Shown here in pieces: positions 1 to 9,305 of a stretch of DNA of 64,000 nucleotides; the stretch's first letter is position 1; each line of letters starts with the position of its first letter. The notes under the pieces are model-generated. The model searched no databases and was not told the origin of the DNA. It worked only from the letters and a program-made list of their open reading frames with translations. Location of the stretch: positions 310,001 through 374,000 of the forward strand of contig NZ_QFZQ01000001.1 of assembly GCF_003171675.1 (NCBI RefSeq), in the 5' to 3' direction. The translations under genes were made by a program, and so were the position numbers. This DNA is from Reichenbachiella versicolor (GTDB lineage Bacteria > Bacteroidota > Bacteroidia > Cytophagales > Cyclobacteriaceae).

Positions 1-237
1 AGGTTATTGCATGAATATGGTGCTTCATGTCGTTTTGCTCCAATGAATCTTTTCAAAGCTTGTTGGTTTAGTAGCGACGACAAGAAAAAATTAGAAGAAT
101 TTATCAAATCTAAATATCGTCATGTTGCTCAAGATAAGGATGGTAAAATGGTCTTTATGGCAGAATCACGTGCATGGCTTCAGATGGTTCAAGATAATTT
201 TCCAGATATTTCATTCCACTTTACGAGTGAATTTTAA
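1..237 (+). CDS. C-terminal end of an unidentified protein (5' truncated by the window)
   Basis: The reading frame is open from base 1 to a TAA at 235-237 and encodes about 78 residues that end in FHFTSEF. The TTG at position 7 could be a start, but the frame is open upstream of it, so this is more likely the tail of a longer gene. The segment is mixed alpha/beta in character, with a charged stretch (DDKKKLEEF) and no membrane segment or sorting motif. I do not recognise the family. The DUF5686 gene follows after 26 bp on the same strand. Confidence 0.55.
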   Translation, partial: RLLHEYGASCRFAPMNLFKACWFSSDDKKKLEEFIKSKYRHVAQDKDGKMVFMAESRAWLQMVQDNFPDISFHFTSEF

Positions 238-263
238 CTTTACCCAGAAATAAATATCTAATT

Positions 264-2708
264 ATGCTAAAAAGACAACTGCGACATTTGACTTTCTGCA
301 TTGTCTTCTTAATGTCAATCTTTGATGGTTTCTCTCAGACTATTACTGGGGAGATAAAATCAAAATCAACAGGTGAGCTTTTACCCTTTGTTTCTATAGC
401 CATCGGTGATACAGGGAATGGAGTTACCTCTGACATTAATGGAGCTTATCAATTAAATCTACCAAGTTCTTACCAAGGAGTCATTCTTGTAAGAAACGTA
501 GGTTATCATATGCAAGCTATTACTGCATCGGATCTTCGTAAAAATCCTAATATTTTTTTAGAAGAGGATATACAGCAGTTATCTGAGGTAGTTTTTCAAG
601 CTAGAGAAAACCCAGCTAACGAAATAATTCGCCGAACTATCAAAAATAGAGAGCTTCATGATCCAGATAGATTGAGAAGTCATCAGTTCACTTCTTATGC
701 AAAAGAGATATATAGGCTTGACCCAAATGAAGCTTTTTCAGACTCGCTTTTAAACTTACTTGGTGCTAATACAGGAATGTCTAAGAATGATTCAATAAAG
801 CTACAGATTGAAAAAAACCTTAGACAACGACACATTTTTGTAGCGGAGTCTGTATCTGAAGTCAAATACATGAAACCAGGTATGAGAAATGAGACTGTTT
901 TGGCTACGAATGTGTCAGGTTTTAATAGTGGTTTATTGGCAGCAACAGGTTCAAGCTATCAGCCGCTGGGGTTTTATAAGCCAGTTATTAGTATGCTGGG
1001 TACAGAATATGTAAACCCAATTAATCCAGCAGGTCTATCTCAATATGACTTTTATATAGAGGATACTCTTTTCTATCATGGTATTGATACTGTTTGGGTG
1101 TTAAGTTTTGAGCCAAAGCAAGGGAAAAAAATAGATGGTTTTGTTGGGGAAGTTTCTATTCATCAGAATGATTATGCAATCACACATGTAGTCGCTGAAA
1201 ATGCCGATCAAAAGTCTACTGTCGGGCTGAAAATAGAACAAAACTATGATATGGTTAAAGGACAATGGTTCCCTGTGATGCAGTATACTAATTGGGTGTT
1301 GCAAGATTTTAAATACTACGGCCATAGAGTGGTTTTAGAAAATTATAGGTATCTGTCAGATATCAGTATAAATCCTAACCTTACTGCCGACGATTTTAGC
1401 GATGTGAGTTTAAGTATCCAAAGACAAGATCCTAAGAAGAGTATCAAACTGATTGAGAAGAAACGACCTACAGCACTCGATGTAATGGAATTGGAGACTT
1501 TTAATAAAATGGATAGTATCTCCCGCAGATTGAGACCAATTGAAACTGCTATTGAATCTCTTTTCACTCAGAGATATGAGGTTGGGAAGTTAGACCTTCG
1601 TTTAAATGATATTATAGGCTATAATAGGTATGAAAAGTTGAGGCTAGGTCTAGGCTTAGAGACCAATGATAATTTGTTGAAATGGTTTAAAGTTGGAGGA
1701 TATGGAGGGTATGGAACTGGAGACAGAGTTTGGAAATATGGGGCCAATATGAAATTTGAATTTAACAGAAGGAATAGCTCCTATCTGTTACTGAATTATC
1801 GTCATGATCTTAGAGAGGTAGGGGCTGTAGATTATTTTGAAAAGAGCTATGGTAATTTGGCTGATTTAATACGATCATTTCAAGGGAATTTATTTGATAT
1901 GGAAACTCATTATAAGGTCACTGCAAATAGTAGAGTTGCTCCATTTACATATGCTCAGTTTAGTATAAAAAAAGCAGAATTAAATCCAACATACGATTAT
2001 AGTGTTCAAACAGAAAATGGTGTTTTGGAGGCTTATGACCTTAATGAAATGGCAATCTCGATGAGGTTTGCTAGAAAAGAAAGGTATGTAGACCTCTATG
2101 GACGAAAGGTCGCTACTGGTGTAGAGTTTCCTATAATTAAATTTCGATATGCTTATGCAGACCCTTCGCTATTGGGTGGTGATTTTGATTATACTAGATA
2201 TGATTTATACTTTCATTATGAAAAGAAGTATCGTTTAGGTAAGACTCGAATGATTGCCAAAGGAAACTATACAAATGGTAGTCTACCATATTCCTATTTA
2301 ATGACTGGATCTGGTAATAGGGATTCATACGTGGCCGTTTGGGGATTTTTTCAGACCATGGGACGTTATGAATTTTTGTCAGATCAATATGCTGCATTGT
2401 TTTTGCGTCACAACTTTGGGAATGTCTTGATTAACAGTAAGGTTATTAAGCCTGAATTAGTAGTGTTTCACAGTACGGGTATTGGGGAATTAGAGGATTC
2501 TGAAGTGCATAATCAAGTGGAATTTAAGACAATGGAACAAGGCTATTTTGAAGCTGGAGTGGGTTTGAAGAACTTGATTAGAGTAAGTCTTGTTAATCTT
2601 GCTTATTTGACCGCGGGAGTTGAGGCACATTATAGATATGGAAAGTATGCTTTTCGAAACAAAAGTGAAAACCTAGTATTTAAGGTCAATGTATCATACA
2701 GCCTGTAA
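264..2708 (+). CDS. DUF5686 / carboxypeptidase-regulatory-like outer membrane protein
   Basis: 814 residues. Residues 1-25 form a signal peptide ending in GFSQ. Residues about 27-110 are a carboxypeptidase-D-regulatory-like beta domain (TGEI, then LPFVSIAIGDTGNGVTSD). From about residue 117 the NPANEIIRRTIKNRE motif opens the DUF5686 region, which runs to the C terminus with alternating amphipathic strands and an aromatic-rich end typical of an outer-membrane beta barrel. The family is widespread in Bacteroidota and its function is not established. It is too short for a SusC-type TonB receptor, and I see no plug domain. The gene lies just upstream of the rluA-like gene but is separated by 49 bp, so it may be a separate transcript. 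Confidence 0.85.
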   Translation: MLKRQLRHLTFCIVFLMSIFDGFSQTITGEIKSKSTGELLPFVSIAIGDTGNGVTSDINGAYQLNLPSSYQGVILVRNVGYHMQAITASDLRKNPNIFLEEDIQQLSEVVFQARENPANEIIRRTIKNRELHDPDRLRSHQFTSYAKEIYRLDPNEAFSDSLLNLLGANTGMSKNDSIKLQIEKNLRQRHIFVAESVSEVKYMKPGMRNETVLATNVSGFNSGLLAATGSSYQPLGFYKPVISMLGTEYVNPINPAGLSQYDFYIEDTLFYHGIDTVWVLSFEPKQGKKIDGFVGEVSIHQNDYAITHVVAENADQKSTVGLKIEQNYDMVKGQWFPVMQYTNWVLQDFKYYGHRVVLENYRYLSDISINPNLTADDFSDVSLSIQRQDPKKSIKLIEKKRPTALDVMELETFNKMDSISRRLRPIETAIESLFTQRYEVGKLDLRLNDIIGYNRYEKLRLGLGLETNDNLLKWFKVGGYGGYGTGDRVWKYGANMKFEFNRRNSSYLLLNYRHDLREVGAVDYFEKSYGNLADLIRSFQGNLFDMETHYKVTANSRVAPFTYAQFSIKKAELNPTYDYSVQTENGVLEAYDLNEMAISMRFARKERYVDLYGRKVATGVEFPIIKFRYAYADPSLLGGDFDYTRYDLYFHYEKKYRLGKTRMIAKGNYTNGSLPYSYLMTGSGNRDSYVAVWGFFQTMGRYEFLSDQYAALFLRHNFGNVLINSKVIKPELVVFHSTGIGELEDSEVHNQVEFKTMEQGYFEAGVGLKNLIRVSLVNLAYLTAGVEAHYRYGKYAFRNKSENLVFKVNVSYSL

Positions 2709-2757
2709 TAAACCATTTATTGTATAATACTCTAATGTATTCGGTTAATTTTGCTGC

Positions 2758-3498
2758 ATGGTAAAGAAAGCGTTTGTACCTATCTATGAAGATAATCATT
2801 TGCTGATTGTTGATAAATCACCTGGGGTTTTGGTTCAGGGTGATAGGACTGGTGACGTACCGTTACTAGATCTCTGTAAAGATTATATCAAAAAGAAATA
2901 TGATAAACCAGGCGCTGTTTTTTTAGGCAGCGTTCACAGGTTAGACCGTCCTGTCAGTGGAGCGGTTGTTTTCGCTAGAACGTCCAAAGCGCTTGAGCGC
3001 ATGAATAAGATTTTTAAGGATCGAAAAGTAAGTAAAGTTTATTGGGCCATCGTAAAGAATCGACCACCTAAAAAAGAAGATAAGCTTATTCATTGGTTGA
3101 AGAAAGATGAAAAAATAAACAAGACAACCGCATATGATAAACAAATAGATGGTTCTCAAAGAGCCGAGTTAAAATATAAAGTTTTGGGGAGGCTGAATGA
3201 ACATTACTTGTTAGAAGTGAGGCCTTTGACTGGGCGGCCTCATCAGATAAGAGTCCAATTAGCTAGTATGGGATGTCCAATACGAGGAGATATTAAATAT
3301 GGTTTTGCCAGACCCAATCCTGACGCTAGCATTAATCTTCACGCACGTCATCTAGACTTTATTCATCCAGTGAGCAAGGAACCAGTTAAGGTAACAGCAG
3401 GAGTTCCTCAGAACGACTTTTGGGAGCAATTTCTTGTTTTAGATAAGACTAGTGCCAAGGTTCTTTCAAAAGATAAATATCTAGATAAGTTATTTTAA
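2758..3498 (+). CDS. RluA-family pseudouridine synthase
   Basis: 246 residues, cytoplasmic. It isomerises uridine to pseudouridine in rRNA or tRNA. The catalytic motif is HRLDRPVSG with the nucleophilic aspartate at residue 63, and the later family motif RPLTGRPHQIRVQLA is also present. There is no N-terminal S4 RNA-binding domain, which fits the short RluA/TruC-like subgroup rather than RluC/RluD. The stop codon TAA overlaps by one base the ATG of the following DUF6787 gene, indicating translational coupling. The exact target uridine cannot be read from the sequence. Confidence 0.9.
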   Translation: MVKKAFVPIYEDNHLLIVDKSPGVLVQGDRTGDVPLLDLCKDYIKKKYDKPGAVFLGSVHRLDRPVSGAVVFARTSKALERMNKIFKDRKVSKVYWAIVKNRPPKKEDKLIHWLKKDEKINKTTAYDKQIDGSQRAELKYKVLGRLNEHYLLEVRPLTGRPHQIRVQLASMGCPIRGDIKYGFARPNPDASINLHARHLDFIHPVSKEPVKVTAGVPQNDFWEQFLVLDKTSAKVLSKDKYLDKLF

Positions 3499-3812
3499 TG
3501 AGGTATTTGAAGAAACTTCAATCAAAGTGGAAACTGGAGTCTATGACAGATCTAGTCATTGTACTAATTGTCTTTGCTAGTACAGGATTTACTGTAATGT
3601 TTCTGAAGGGAGAACTTCTTGGTTTGATTTCAAAAGAGGTAGCTGATAGTACTTTATACAGTGTCCTGTACTATATTTTTATTCTACCAATTTATAACCT
3701 AATTCTACTTTTTTATGGATTGATTTTCGGGAAGTTCAAATTCTTTTGGGAGTTCGAATTAAGAATGTGGAAACGTCTGGTAGGAAGTAAAGTAAATGAA
3801 GAGTCTAAGTAA
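3498..3812 (+). CDS. DUF6787-like small membrane protein
   Basis: 104 residues with two or three hydrophobic segments (about residues 17-37, 50-75 and a shorter third) and a basic, aromatic C terminus (FWEFELRMWKRL). The pattern matches the DUF6787 proteins common in Bacteroidota, whose function is unknown. Its start overlaps the end of the pseudouridine synthase gene by one base and its end overlaps the pabB start by 17 bases, so it is inside a tightly packed operon. Nothing indicates an enzymatic site. Confidence 0.75.
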   Translation: MRYLKKLQSKWKLESMTDLVIVLIVFASTGFTVMFLKGELLGLISKEVADSTLYSVLYYIFILPIYNLILLFYGLIFGKFKFFWEFELRMWKRLVGSKVNEESK

Positions 3813-4776
3813 GAAGCTAGCAATTTCTCGCATCAATGAATTGGCAGGTTTGCGAAGACCTTTTTTATTCATTTCGGATTTTTCAGGGAAGAATAACTTT
3901 GTTTGGGAAGAGAAGGAGATAGACCCAAATAAAGTATTATATAGAATAAATGGCAGAACGAATGCGCATGGTCTAGGCAAATCTTCGGTTAATCTTTCTA
4001 TTAAAAAGTCACCATTACCTTTTGAGCATTACAAGCGCTCATTCGATCTTGTTCATTCAGAGTTGGGAAAAGGGAACTCGTATTTACTTAATCTTACACA
4101 GCCCACATCTATTGAGTTAGAAGGAGAATTGCGAGATGTATTTATTCAAAGCGAGGCTAGGTATAAATTGTGGTTCAAGAATGAATTTGTTGTGTTCTCC
4201 CCTGAGAAATTTGTTCAGATAAAAAATAGCAGGATTTCTTCTTTTCCTATGAAGGGAACAATTGACTCGAGAATTCCTGATGCAAAAAAGATAATTCTTT
4301 CTGATGCAAAGGAGATGGCAGAGCATGCCACCATAGTAGATCTTATTAGAAATGATATGAGCAAGTTTGCCTCCAAAGTTACTGTTGAAGATTTTCGTTA
4401 TGTTGAAGAGGTTTATACGAATGAAAAGAATCTGTTTCAAGTAAGTAGTAAGATTACAGGGGAGTTAGATCATAATTTTCACGATATTTTAGGCGATATT
4501 TTATTTTCACTTCTGCCTGCGGGATCTATCAGTGGTGCCCCCAAAAAGAAAACCCTTGAAATTATTAGTAGAGCGGAGCAGTATGATCGTGGTTTTTATA
4601 CTGGAGTGATAGGGTATTTTGATGGAGATTCATTTGATAGTGGAGTCTTGATAAGATATATAGAAAAGAAAAACGATAAGCTCATTTATAAAAGTGGAGG
4701 AGGTATACATTACTTGAGTGATGCCTTTACGGAATACCAAGAGTTAATTGATAAGGTGTATGTTCCAATTCGTTGA
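3796..4776 (+). CDS. pabB: Aminodeoxychorismate synthase component I (chorismate-binding)
   Basis: 326 residues with the chorismate-utilising enzyme fold. Near residues 240-250 is the conserved GSISGAPKKKT stretch, followed by YDRGFYTGVIGYF and then the SGGGIHY region near the end, all characteristic of TrpE/PabB/MenF-type enzymes. With a glutaminase partner (not in this window) it makes 4-amino-4-deoxychorismate for folate. It lacks the N-terminal TrpE-like extension, so it is shorter than the usual 450 residues, which is common in Bacteroidota PabB. The overlap with the following class IV aminotransferase-fold gene strongly favours PabB over anthranilate synthase. Confidence 0.88.
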   Translation: MKSLSKKLAISRINELAGLRRPFLFISDFSGKNNFVWEEKEIDPNKVLYRINGRTNAHGLGKSSVNLSIKKSPLPFEHYKRSFDLVHSELGKGNSYLLNLTQPTSIELEGELRDVFIQSEARYKLWFKNEFVVFSPEKFVQIKNSRISSFPMKGTIDSRIPDAKKIILSDAKEMAEHATIVDLIRNDMSKFASKVTVEDFRYVEEVYTNEKNLFQVSSKITGELDHNFHDILGDILFSLLPAGSISGAPKKKTLEIISRAEQYDRGFYTGVIGYFDGDSFDSGVLIRYIEKKNDKLIYKSGGGIHYLSDAFTEYQELIDKVYVPIR

Positions 4777-5356
4777 AACTATTTGCATTCAAGATGGTCA
4801 GCCAAAGTTGTTGAAATATCATCAAGCAAGACTTAATTGGACTTGGGATAATCACTTTAATGGTAGCCCTTTTGTAATAGATGAAATTCTTTTACAGCAT
4901 ATTATGCCTAAGCAAGGTCGTTACAAATGTAGGTTTCTGTATAATGCTTCTGAATTTCGTGTTCAGATTGAACCTTATGTAGTTAAACCTGTATTTACAT
5001 TGAAATTAGTAGAAGGGAAGGATATGTCATATTCTTATAAATCTTTATCAAGAACATTATTGACCGAGCTGTATTCGTCAAAAGGTAAGAATGATGATAT
5101 AATAATTGTAAATAGCAAAGGGGAATTAACTGATTCTTATTTTGCTAATTTAGCGTTTTATGATGGAGAAGGATGGTATACGCCAAATACCTATTTGTTG
5201 AAAGGAGTAAAACGTTCTTTTTTAATTGATAGAGGAATTTTGAAAGAAATTAAGATTCTAAAAAGTAATCTTCAAAATTTTTCTAAAGTAAGTTTGATTA
5301 ATGCTTTATTGAATTTAGGTGAATTAGAGATAGATATTGAGAGTATTTATAATTAG
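4760..5356 (+). CDS. pabC: Aminodeoxychorismate lyase-like class IV PLP enzyme
   Basis: About 198 residues from the ATG at 4760, which I prefer to the upstream in-frame TTG at 4748 because the protein then begins MFQFVETICI, typical for the family. It has the class IV fold signature: a candidate PLP lysine in YKSLSRT, then GELTDSYFANLAF and TPNTYLLKGVKR. It would convert aminodeoxychorismate to p-aminobenzoate and pyruvate. The start lies inside the end of pabB (17 bp overlap), so the two are co-translated. A branched-chain aminotransferase is less likely because of the short length and the pabB neighbour. Confidence 0.85.
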   Translation: MFQFVETICIQDGQPKLLKYHQARLNWTWDNHFNGSPFVIDEILLQHIMPKQGRYKCRFLYNASEFRVQIEPYVVKPVFTLKLVEGKDMSYSYKSLSRTLLTELYSSKGKNDDIIIVNSKGELTDSYFANLAFYDGEGWYTPNTYLLKGVKRSFLIDRGILKEIKILKSNLQNFSKVSLINALLNLGELEIDIESIYN

Positions 5357-5450
5357 GTCATATTATGACTGATTATATATGTTTTATCTTAGAGATTCAT
5401 ATATTTAATTCGCATTTGAGAAAACGAATAAAACGGAAGTAAGTAGGAGT

Positions 5451-6071
5451 ATGAGACGCCCAAGAGCTAGTAAGCAGTATAATATGTTGAATCATCTCAA
5501 GAATGTCATGACATTCAAGGAGAAGATGGGTGAGGGACACGCTAATATTGTTTATTATGGTAAAGTGACTCAACCTACTATCGATGGGATTACAGATATG
5601 ATGGAGAGTCAGATGAAGGATGAAGGTCTTCCTCGTCAGGCGACTAAAAGAGTCTATCATGTAATGATTGAAGCCTTACAAAACATTTGTAAACATGCAG
5701 ATAGTACTGCAGAATATGCCTCTAGTGATTTACAGACGGGACTTGCTCAAGAAGGGATTTTTGTAATAGGAAATAGTGATACAGAATACTACGTTACTAC
5801 TGGTAATCAGATAGAAAATGAGAATGTAGTTCGTCTTAGAGATATGTTGGATCATATCAATGCCCTTGATAAAGATGGATTACGAGAGCTTCACAAGCAA
5901 AAGATGCAAGAAGGATCAATTAGTAGTGTAGGTGGGGCAGGTCTTGGATTTATTGATATCAAGAAAAAAACAGGAACAGAGTACGAATATTACTTTGACC
6001 CAATGGATGAAAAATATTGTTTTTTCGTTTTGACTATTCGAATACTCAAAGAGTCAGTAAAGGATTTTTAG
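5451..6071 (+). CDS. SiaB-like atypical GHKL protein kinase (DUF6272)
   Basis: 206 residues, cytoplasmic. The GHKL ATPase N-box is seen in VMIEALQNICKHA (about residues 67-79) and the glycine-rich lid in GGAGLGFIDIKKKTG near residue 162. There is no H-box, so it is not a classical histidine kinase. The layout matches SiaB-type kinases, which in Pseudomonas phosphorylate the small protein SiaC on a hydroxyl residue. A SiaC-like gene follows 131 bp downstream, supporting the pairing. The ATG is preceded by a purine-rich GTAGGAGT. The assignment is by motif and neighbourhood. Confidence 0.82.
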   Translation: MRRPRASKQYNMLNHLKNVMTFKEKMGEGHANIVYYGKVTQPTIDGITDMMESQMKDEGLPRQATKRVYHVMIEALQNICKHADSTAEYASSDLQTGLAQEGIFVIGNSDTEYYVTTGNQIENENVVRLRDMLDHINALDKDGLRELHKQKMQEGSISSVGGAGLGFIDIKKKTGTEYEYYFDPMDEKYCFFVLTIRILKESVKDF

Positions 6072-6094
6072 TCTTTTTTTGTTAGGGGTTTTTC

Positions 6095-6127
6095 CTACAA
6101 GATATTAGGTGTTTTAACGTCTTGTAG
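6095..6127. promoter_or_regulatory. Inverted repeat between siaB-like and siaC-like genes
   Basis: CTACAAGA (6095-6102) is perfectly inverted as TCTTGTAG (6120-6127) with 17 nt between. It lies in the 131-bp gap of the two switch genes. The arms are not followed by a T-run on the plus strand, so it is more likely an operator or RNA structure than a terminator. Its function is unknown. Confidence 0.35.
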
Positions 6128-6202
6128 AGCAATTGTCGTTTGGATAGATTTGTTCTTGTATAATGCGTTAAATTACGAAGAAGTTCATCTTTAAAAATCG
6201 CT

Positions 6203-6607
6203 ATGGACGGTTATATTATTAGGTCTACTGGCTCTACTCCTATGGTTGAATTCAATCCAGAGGAAGGATATTTGGACATCACCGGAGTTTCTACTCCTGA
6301 TGATCCACTAAGCTTTTATGGGCATGTATTTAGTCAATTACATAAGTTTGAGAAATATAAGAATGAAGTTATTACTATCAATTTTGCATTGAAGAATATG
6401 ACTGGTTCTACTACCTATATTTATATTCTTGTAAAAAAATTGATTTCTCTGGCTAATGCTAATAGGCAGATAGTATTTAATTGGTTTTATGAAAAGAATA
6501 ATGAAAAAATACTAGATGCAGGAAAGGAAATAAGTCAACACTATAATCATCCATTTAAATTTGTAGGGGTATATAAAATTAAACAGCAATTAAGACAGGC
6601 TAGTTAA
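6203..6607 (+). CDS. SiaC-like regulatory phosphoprotein (DUF1987)
   Basis: 134 residues. The protein has the DUF1987 pattern: N-terminal PMVEFNPEEGYLDITG, SxPDDPLSFY, then a central NMTGSTTYIYIL (about residues 65-76) at the position where SiaC of Pseudomonas carries its phosphorylated threonine, followed by an alpha/beta C terminus resembling STAS-like partner-switch proteins. It is the expected substrate of the SiaB-like kinase upstream. In Pseudomonas, SiaC activates a diguanylate cyclase, but no GGDEF domain is encoded anywhere in this window, so the output here is unknown. The exact phosphosite (S69, T70 or T71) is inferred. Confidence 0.82.
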   Translation: MDGYIIRSTGSTPMVEFNPEEGYLDITGVSTPDDPLSFYGHVFSQLHKFEKYKNEVITINFALKNMTGSTTYIYILVKKLISLANANRQIVFNWFYEKNNEKILDAGKEISQHYNHPFKFVGVYKIKQQLRQAS

Positions 6608-6710
6608 TTGGGTTTTAATCTTATTATTACTAATTTTTAATTCATCATGTCGTCTGATTATCACTGATTTTAAAGTGTTTGGACGTTAAATATTTCAATC
6701 AAGTCAAAAA

Positions 6711-8006
6711 GTGATCAAAAAATCAATCCGCTTACTTTTAATATTTGGACTTTTTGTCCAACCAGCCTTAGCTGCCACCACAGCTGCTTCATCTGAGGCA
6801 GGAGGTATCAATATTTTTATGATACTCTTTGCTATTGCCCTATTTGCAGGAATAGGTGTTTCTGTAATGTTCTTTAATAAAACACAGAAAGCAGAGGAAG
6901 AAAGAGATAAGGCTATTAGTCGTGAAAACTTAGTCAAGAATAAGTATGAGCAGCAGGTCATAAACTTAAAAGAGAAAGTAAAATTAAAACATAATCAAGG
7001 TAGGGAAGTAGTTAAAAAACTTCAAGCATCTAACGACCAAAACAAACAACTGCGAGTTAAGTTTCAGGCAGCATACGATGAACTAGCTCAAAAGTTTAAA
7101 GAAGCGCAAGAGAGTTTGAAAAACGTAAGTCAAGAAACAGGCTTTCAAGAAGAGTTGGATAAAGTGTATCATAAACTTGAAGATGCACAGGCAATGATTC
7201 TTCATGCTGAAAAAATGTCATCATTGGGTCAGTTAACTGCGGGGATAGCTCATGAAATTAATAACCCCGTCAATTTTGTTTCGAATGGTATCAATACTCT
7301 TAAAGAGAATTTTGAGCAAGTAGGAGTATTCATTGATAATTATAGGAGCGTTTGTGAACAAGAGTCTCTAGAGGATGTTAAAAAGTATTATAAAATACTT
7401 AGAAGTGACGATAAAGAGTATGATGGTATTATTCAATCAATACAAGAATCGTTAGAAGATGTGGATTATGGTACCAATAGAATTACAGAAATTGTTAATG
7501 GATTGAGAATTTTCTCAAGACAGGATGAGCTAGATGTAAAAGAGTCGCATGTTCATGATATTGTAGATAATGCTCTTCTAATTCTTAAACCGAAATACAA
7601 GAAAAAGGCAAAGGTTTTAAAGGAATTTGATCACAATATGCCAACTATCAAGTGCCTACCTGGACAACTTAACCAAGCACTGGTGAACTTAATAGGTAAT
7701 GCATCAGATGCAATAGACTTTAAAGGAACTATTACTATCCGAACTATCAACAAAGATGATGACAACATCGAAATACAAATCAAAGATGATGGTAAAGGGA
7801 TGTCAGAAGAAGTTCAGCGAAAAATATTTGATCCATTTTATACCACCAAGCCAGTTGGTAAAGGAACAGGTCTTGGTCTTAGTATTACCTATGGTATAAT
7901 AGAGAAACATGGTGGTACTGTAAAGGTAGAAAGTGTAGAAGGAGAAGGAACTACATTTTTCGTTTCTTTACCAAAGAAGATCAAATTGAAAAAAATCAGA
8001 AACTAA
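6711..8006 (+). CDS. Membrane-anchored sensor histidine kinase with long coiled coil
   Basis: 431 residues from a GTG start. Residues 1-22 form a signal-like segment, a second hydrophobic segment spans about 33-55, and residues 58-165 are a long Lys/Glu-rich coiled coil with no recognisable sensor fold. The H-box EKMSSLGQLTAGIAHEINNP places the phosphorylated histidine at 181. The ATPase domain has an N-box (NLIGNASDAID, N330), G1 box DDGKGMS (359-365), F-box FDPFYTTKP and G2 GKGTGLGLS (383-391). All catalytic elements are intact. It is followed after 17 bp by the response regulator, its likely partner. Confidence 0.9.
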   Translation: MIKKSIRLLLIFGLFVQPALAATTAASSEAGGINIFMILFAIALFAGIGVSVMFFNKTQKAEEERDKAISRENLVKNKYEQQVINLKEKVKLKHNQGREVVKKLQASNDQNKQLRVKFQAAYDELAQKFKEAQESLKNVSQETGFQEELDKVYHKLEDAQAMILHAEKMSSLGQLTAGIAHEINNPVNFVSNGINTLKENFEQVGVFIDNYRSVCEQESLEDVKKYYKILRSDDKEYDGIIQSIQESLEDVDYGTNRITEIVNGLRIFSRQDELDVKESHVHDIVDNALLILKPKYKKKAKVLKEFDHNMPTIKCLPGQLNQALVNLIGNASDAIDFKGTITIRTINKDDDNIEIQIKDDGKGMSEEVQRKIFDPFYTTKPVGKGTGLGLSITYGIIEKHGGTVKVESVEGEGTTFFVSLPKKIKLKKIRN

Positions 8007-8023
8007 AAGAAACTTAATTCAAC

Positions 8024-9304
8024 GTGGCGCAAGTACTCAACAGAACTTATAAGGTAGACAAGGCTAAGAAATACAAGGTTTTGTATGTAGATGATGAAGA
8101 AGTCAACTTGCGAATTTTTGAAAGAGCTTTTAGAAACTATTACGATGTTCATACTGCTATATGTGGTGCAGATGCTATTGAGTTACTGGAATCGGTGCCT
8201 ATTGATTTAATAATGACCGACCAAAGGATGCCTAATATGACAGGTGTTGAACTACTTCTAAAAATTGTTCCTAAGTACCCTAACATAGTTAGGATGATAA
8301 TGACAGGATTTAGTGACGAAGAGGAGATTTTAAGAGTGGATGATGAAGTAGGTTTAGATAGGTTTATGGTCAAGCCTTGGAATAAAAATGCTTTAAGAGA
8401 GGAATTTGACAGGGCTCTTAAACTTAGAAAAGGTTCATTGCAAGAAGAACCTAAGAAGGAGGAAGAGGATTACAAAACTCAGAATGAATCATTAGATCTT
8501 TTAGAGTCTACGATGTCTCTTGTTGAGACTCCTGAAACAACCGCTTTAGATAATGAAATTAATGATTTAGTAGAGTCTAACAAGGCAAAAACAAGACCAG
8601 AATTCATAGAAAGCGATACTAATGATCTTTTAAAATTAAAAGAGTCATTGATGCCTATACAGCAAGAGTTAAAGCTTTATATTGAAGACTCTATTATTAT
8701 TTATGATCATCAGTCTGTTAATAAGAATGGTTACTGGTTTGGTGATTTGAATGACCGTGTTGTACTAGCATCTTTTCATTCTAAAACAGATTCTATTCAA
8801 GCACTAACATTGAATACTTTTATTGGTGTAATGATGACTGAAATGGTGTACAAGGAAAAGAACATTAAGTCAGATGAACTTTTGAGAGAATTGGCTAATC
8901 GAATTAATGTTCGATATGTTAATAGAGGTAAGAAAATGACTGCTACAATTGATATTGCAATTACAGTAATTGATAAAAAGAACGAAATATTATCTATGTC
9001 TGGTGCCAATCATGATTTGTTCTTTTATGATCGTTCTGATAATTTAAAAATGATTAAAGGATCTGGCGAATCATTAGTACCAGGAGAGGATGTTGAGTTT
9101 GTAACAAATAAAGTAAGTTTTAGTGCTTTGGATGAAGTTTACTTTATTCCAAAAAATATTGCTAAAGAAACTAATGATGGAACTTACAATCCAAAAGCTA
9201 TTGAAATGTTCTTGAAAGATATTCATAACTATCCAATGAGCATGCAAGAAAGGCTCTTTGATGAGTATAATTATAAGAGTGTCATAGGACTTAGACTTGT
9301 ATAA
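8024..9304 (+). CDS. Response regulator fused to a degenerate PP2C/SpoIIE-like domain
   Basis: 426 residues from a GTG start. Residues 17-135 are a receiver domain with acidic pair D23/D24, phosphoacceptor D66, T94 and K117. An acidic linker (about 138-205) leads to a domain resembling SpoIIE/PP2C phosphatases: SGANHDLFFY (327-335) fits the family's AGHNPPLL stretch. The two metal-binding aspartates appear lost: the usual DVSGHG position reads ASFHSKT (249-255) and the usual TDGVTE position reads IPKNIAK. It could be a pseudophosphatase or SiaA-like partner for the nearby SiaB/SiaC pair, under control of the preceding histidine kinase. The alignment is by eye. Confidence 0.78.
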   Translation: MAQVLNRTYKVDKAKKYKVLYVDDEEVNLRIFERAFRNYYDVHTAICGADAIELLESVPIDLIMTDQRMPNMTGVELLLKIVPKYPNIVRMIMTGFSDEEEILRVDDEVGLDRFMVKPWNKNALREEFDRALKLRKGSLQEEPKKEEEDYKTQNESLDLLESTMSLVETPETTALDNEINDLVESNKAKTRPEFIESDTNDLLKLKESLMPIQQELKLYIEDSIIIYDHQSVNKNGYWFGDLNDRVVLASFHSKTDSIQALTLNTFIGVMMTEMVYKEKNIKSDELLRELANRINVRYVNRGKKMTATIDIAITVIDKKNEILSMSGANHDLFFYDRSDNLKMIKGSGESLVPGEDVEFVTNKVSFSALDEVYFIPKNIAKETNDGTYNPKAIEMFLKDIHNYPMSMQERLFDEYNYKSVIGLRLV

Positions 9305-9305
9305 A

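Noticed and set aside
2746-2753. TAATTTTG as -7 element for the RluA-like gene
   Set aside because: It ends only 4 bases before the ATG and would give a leaderless start, with a weak -33 at 23 nt.
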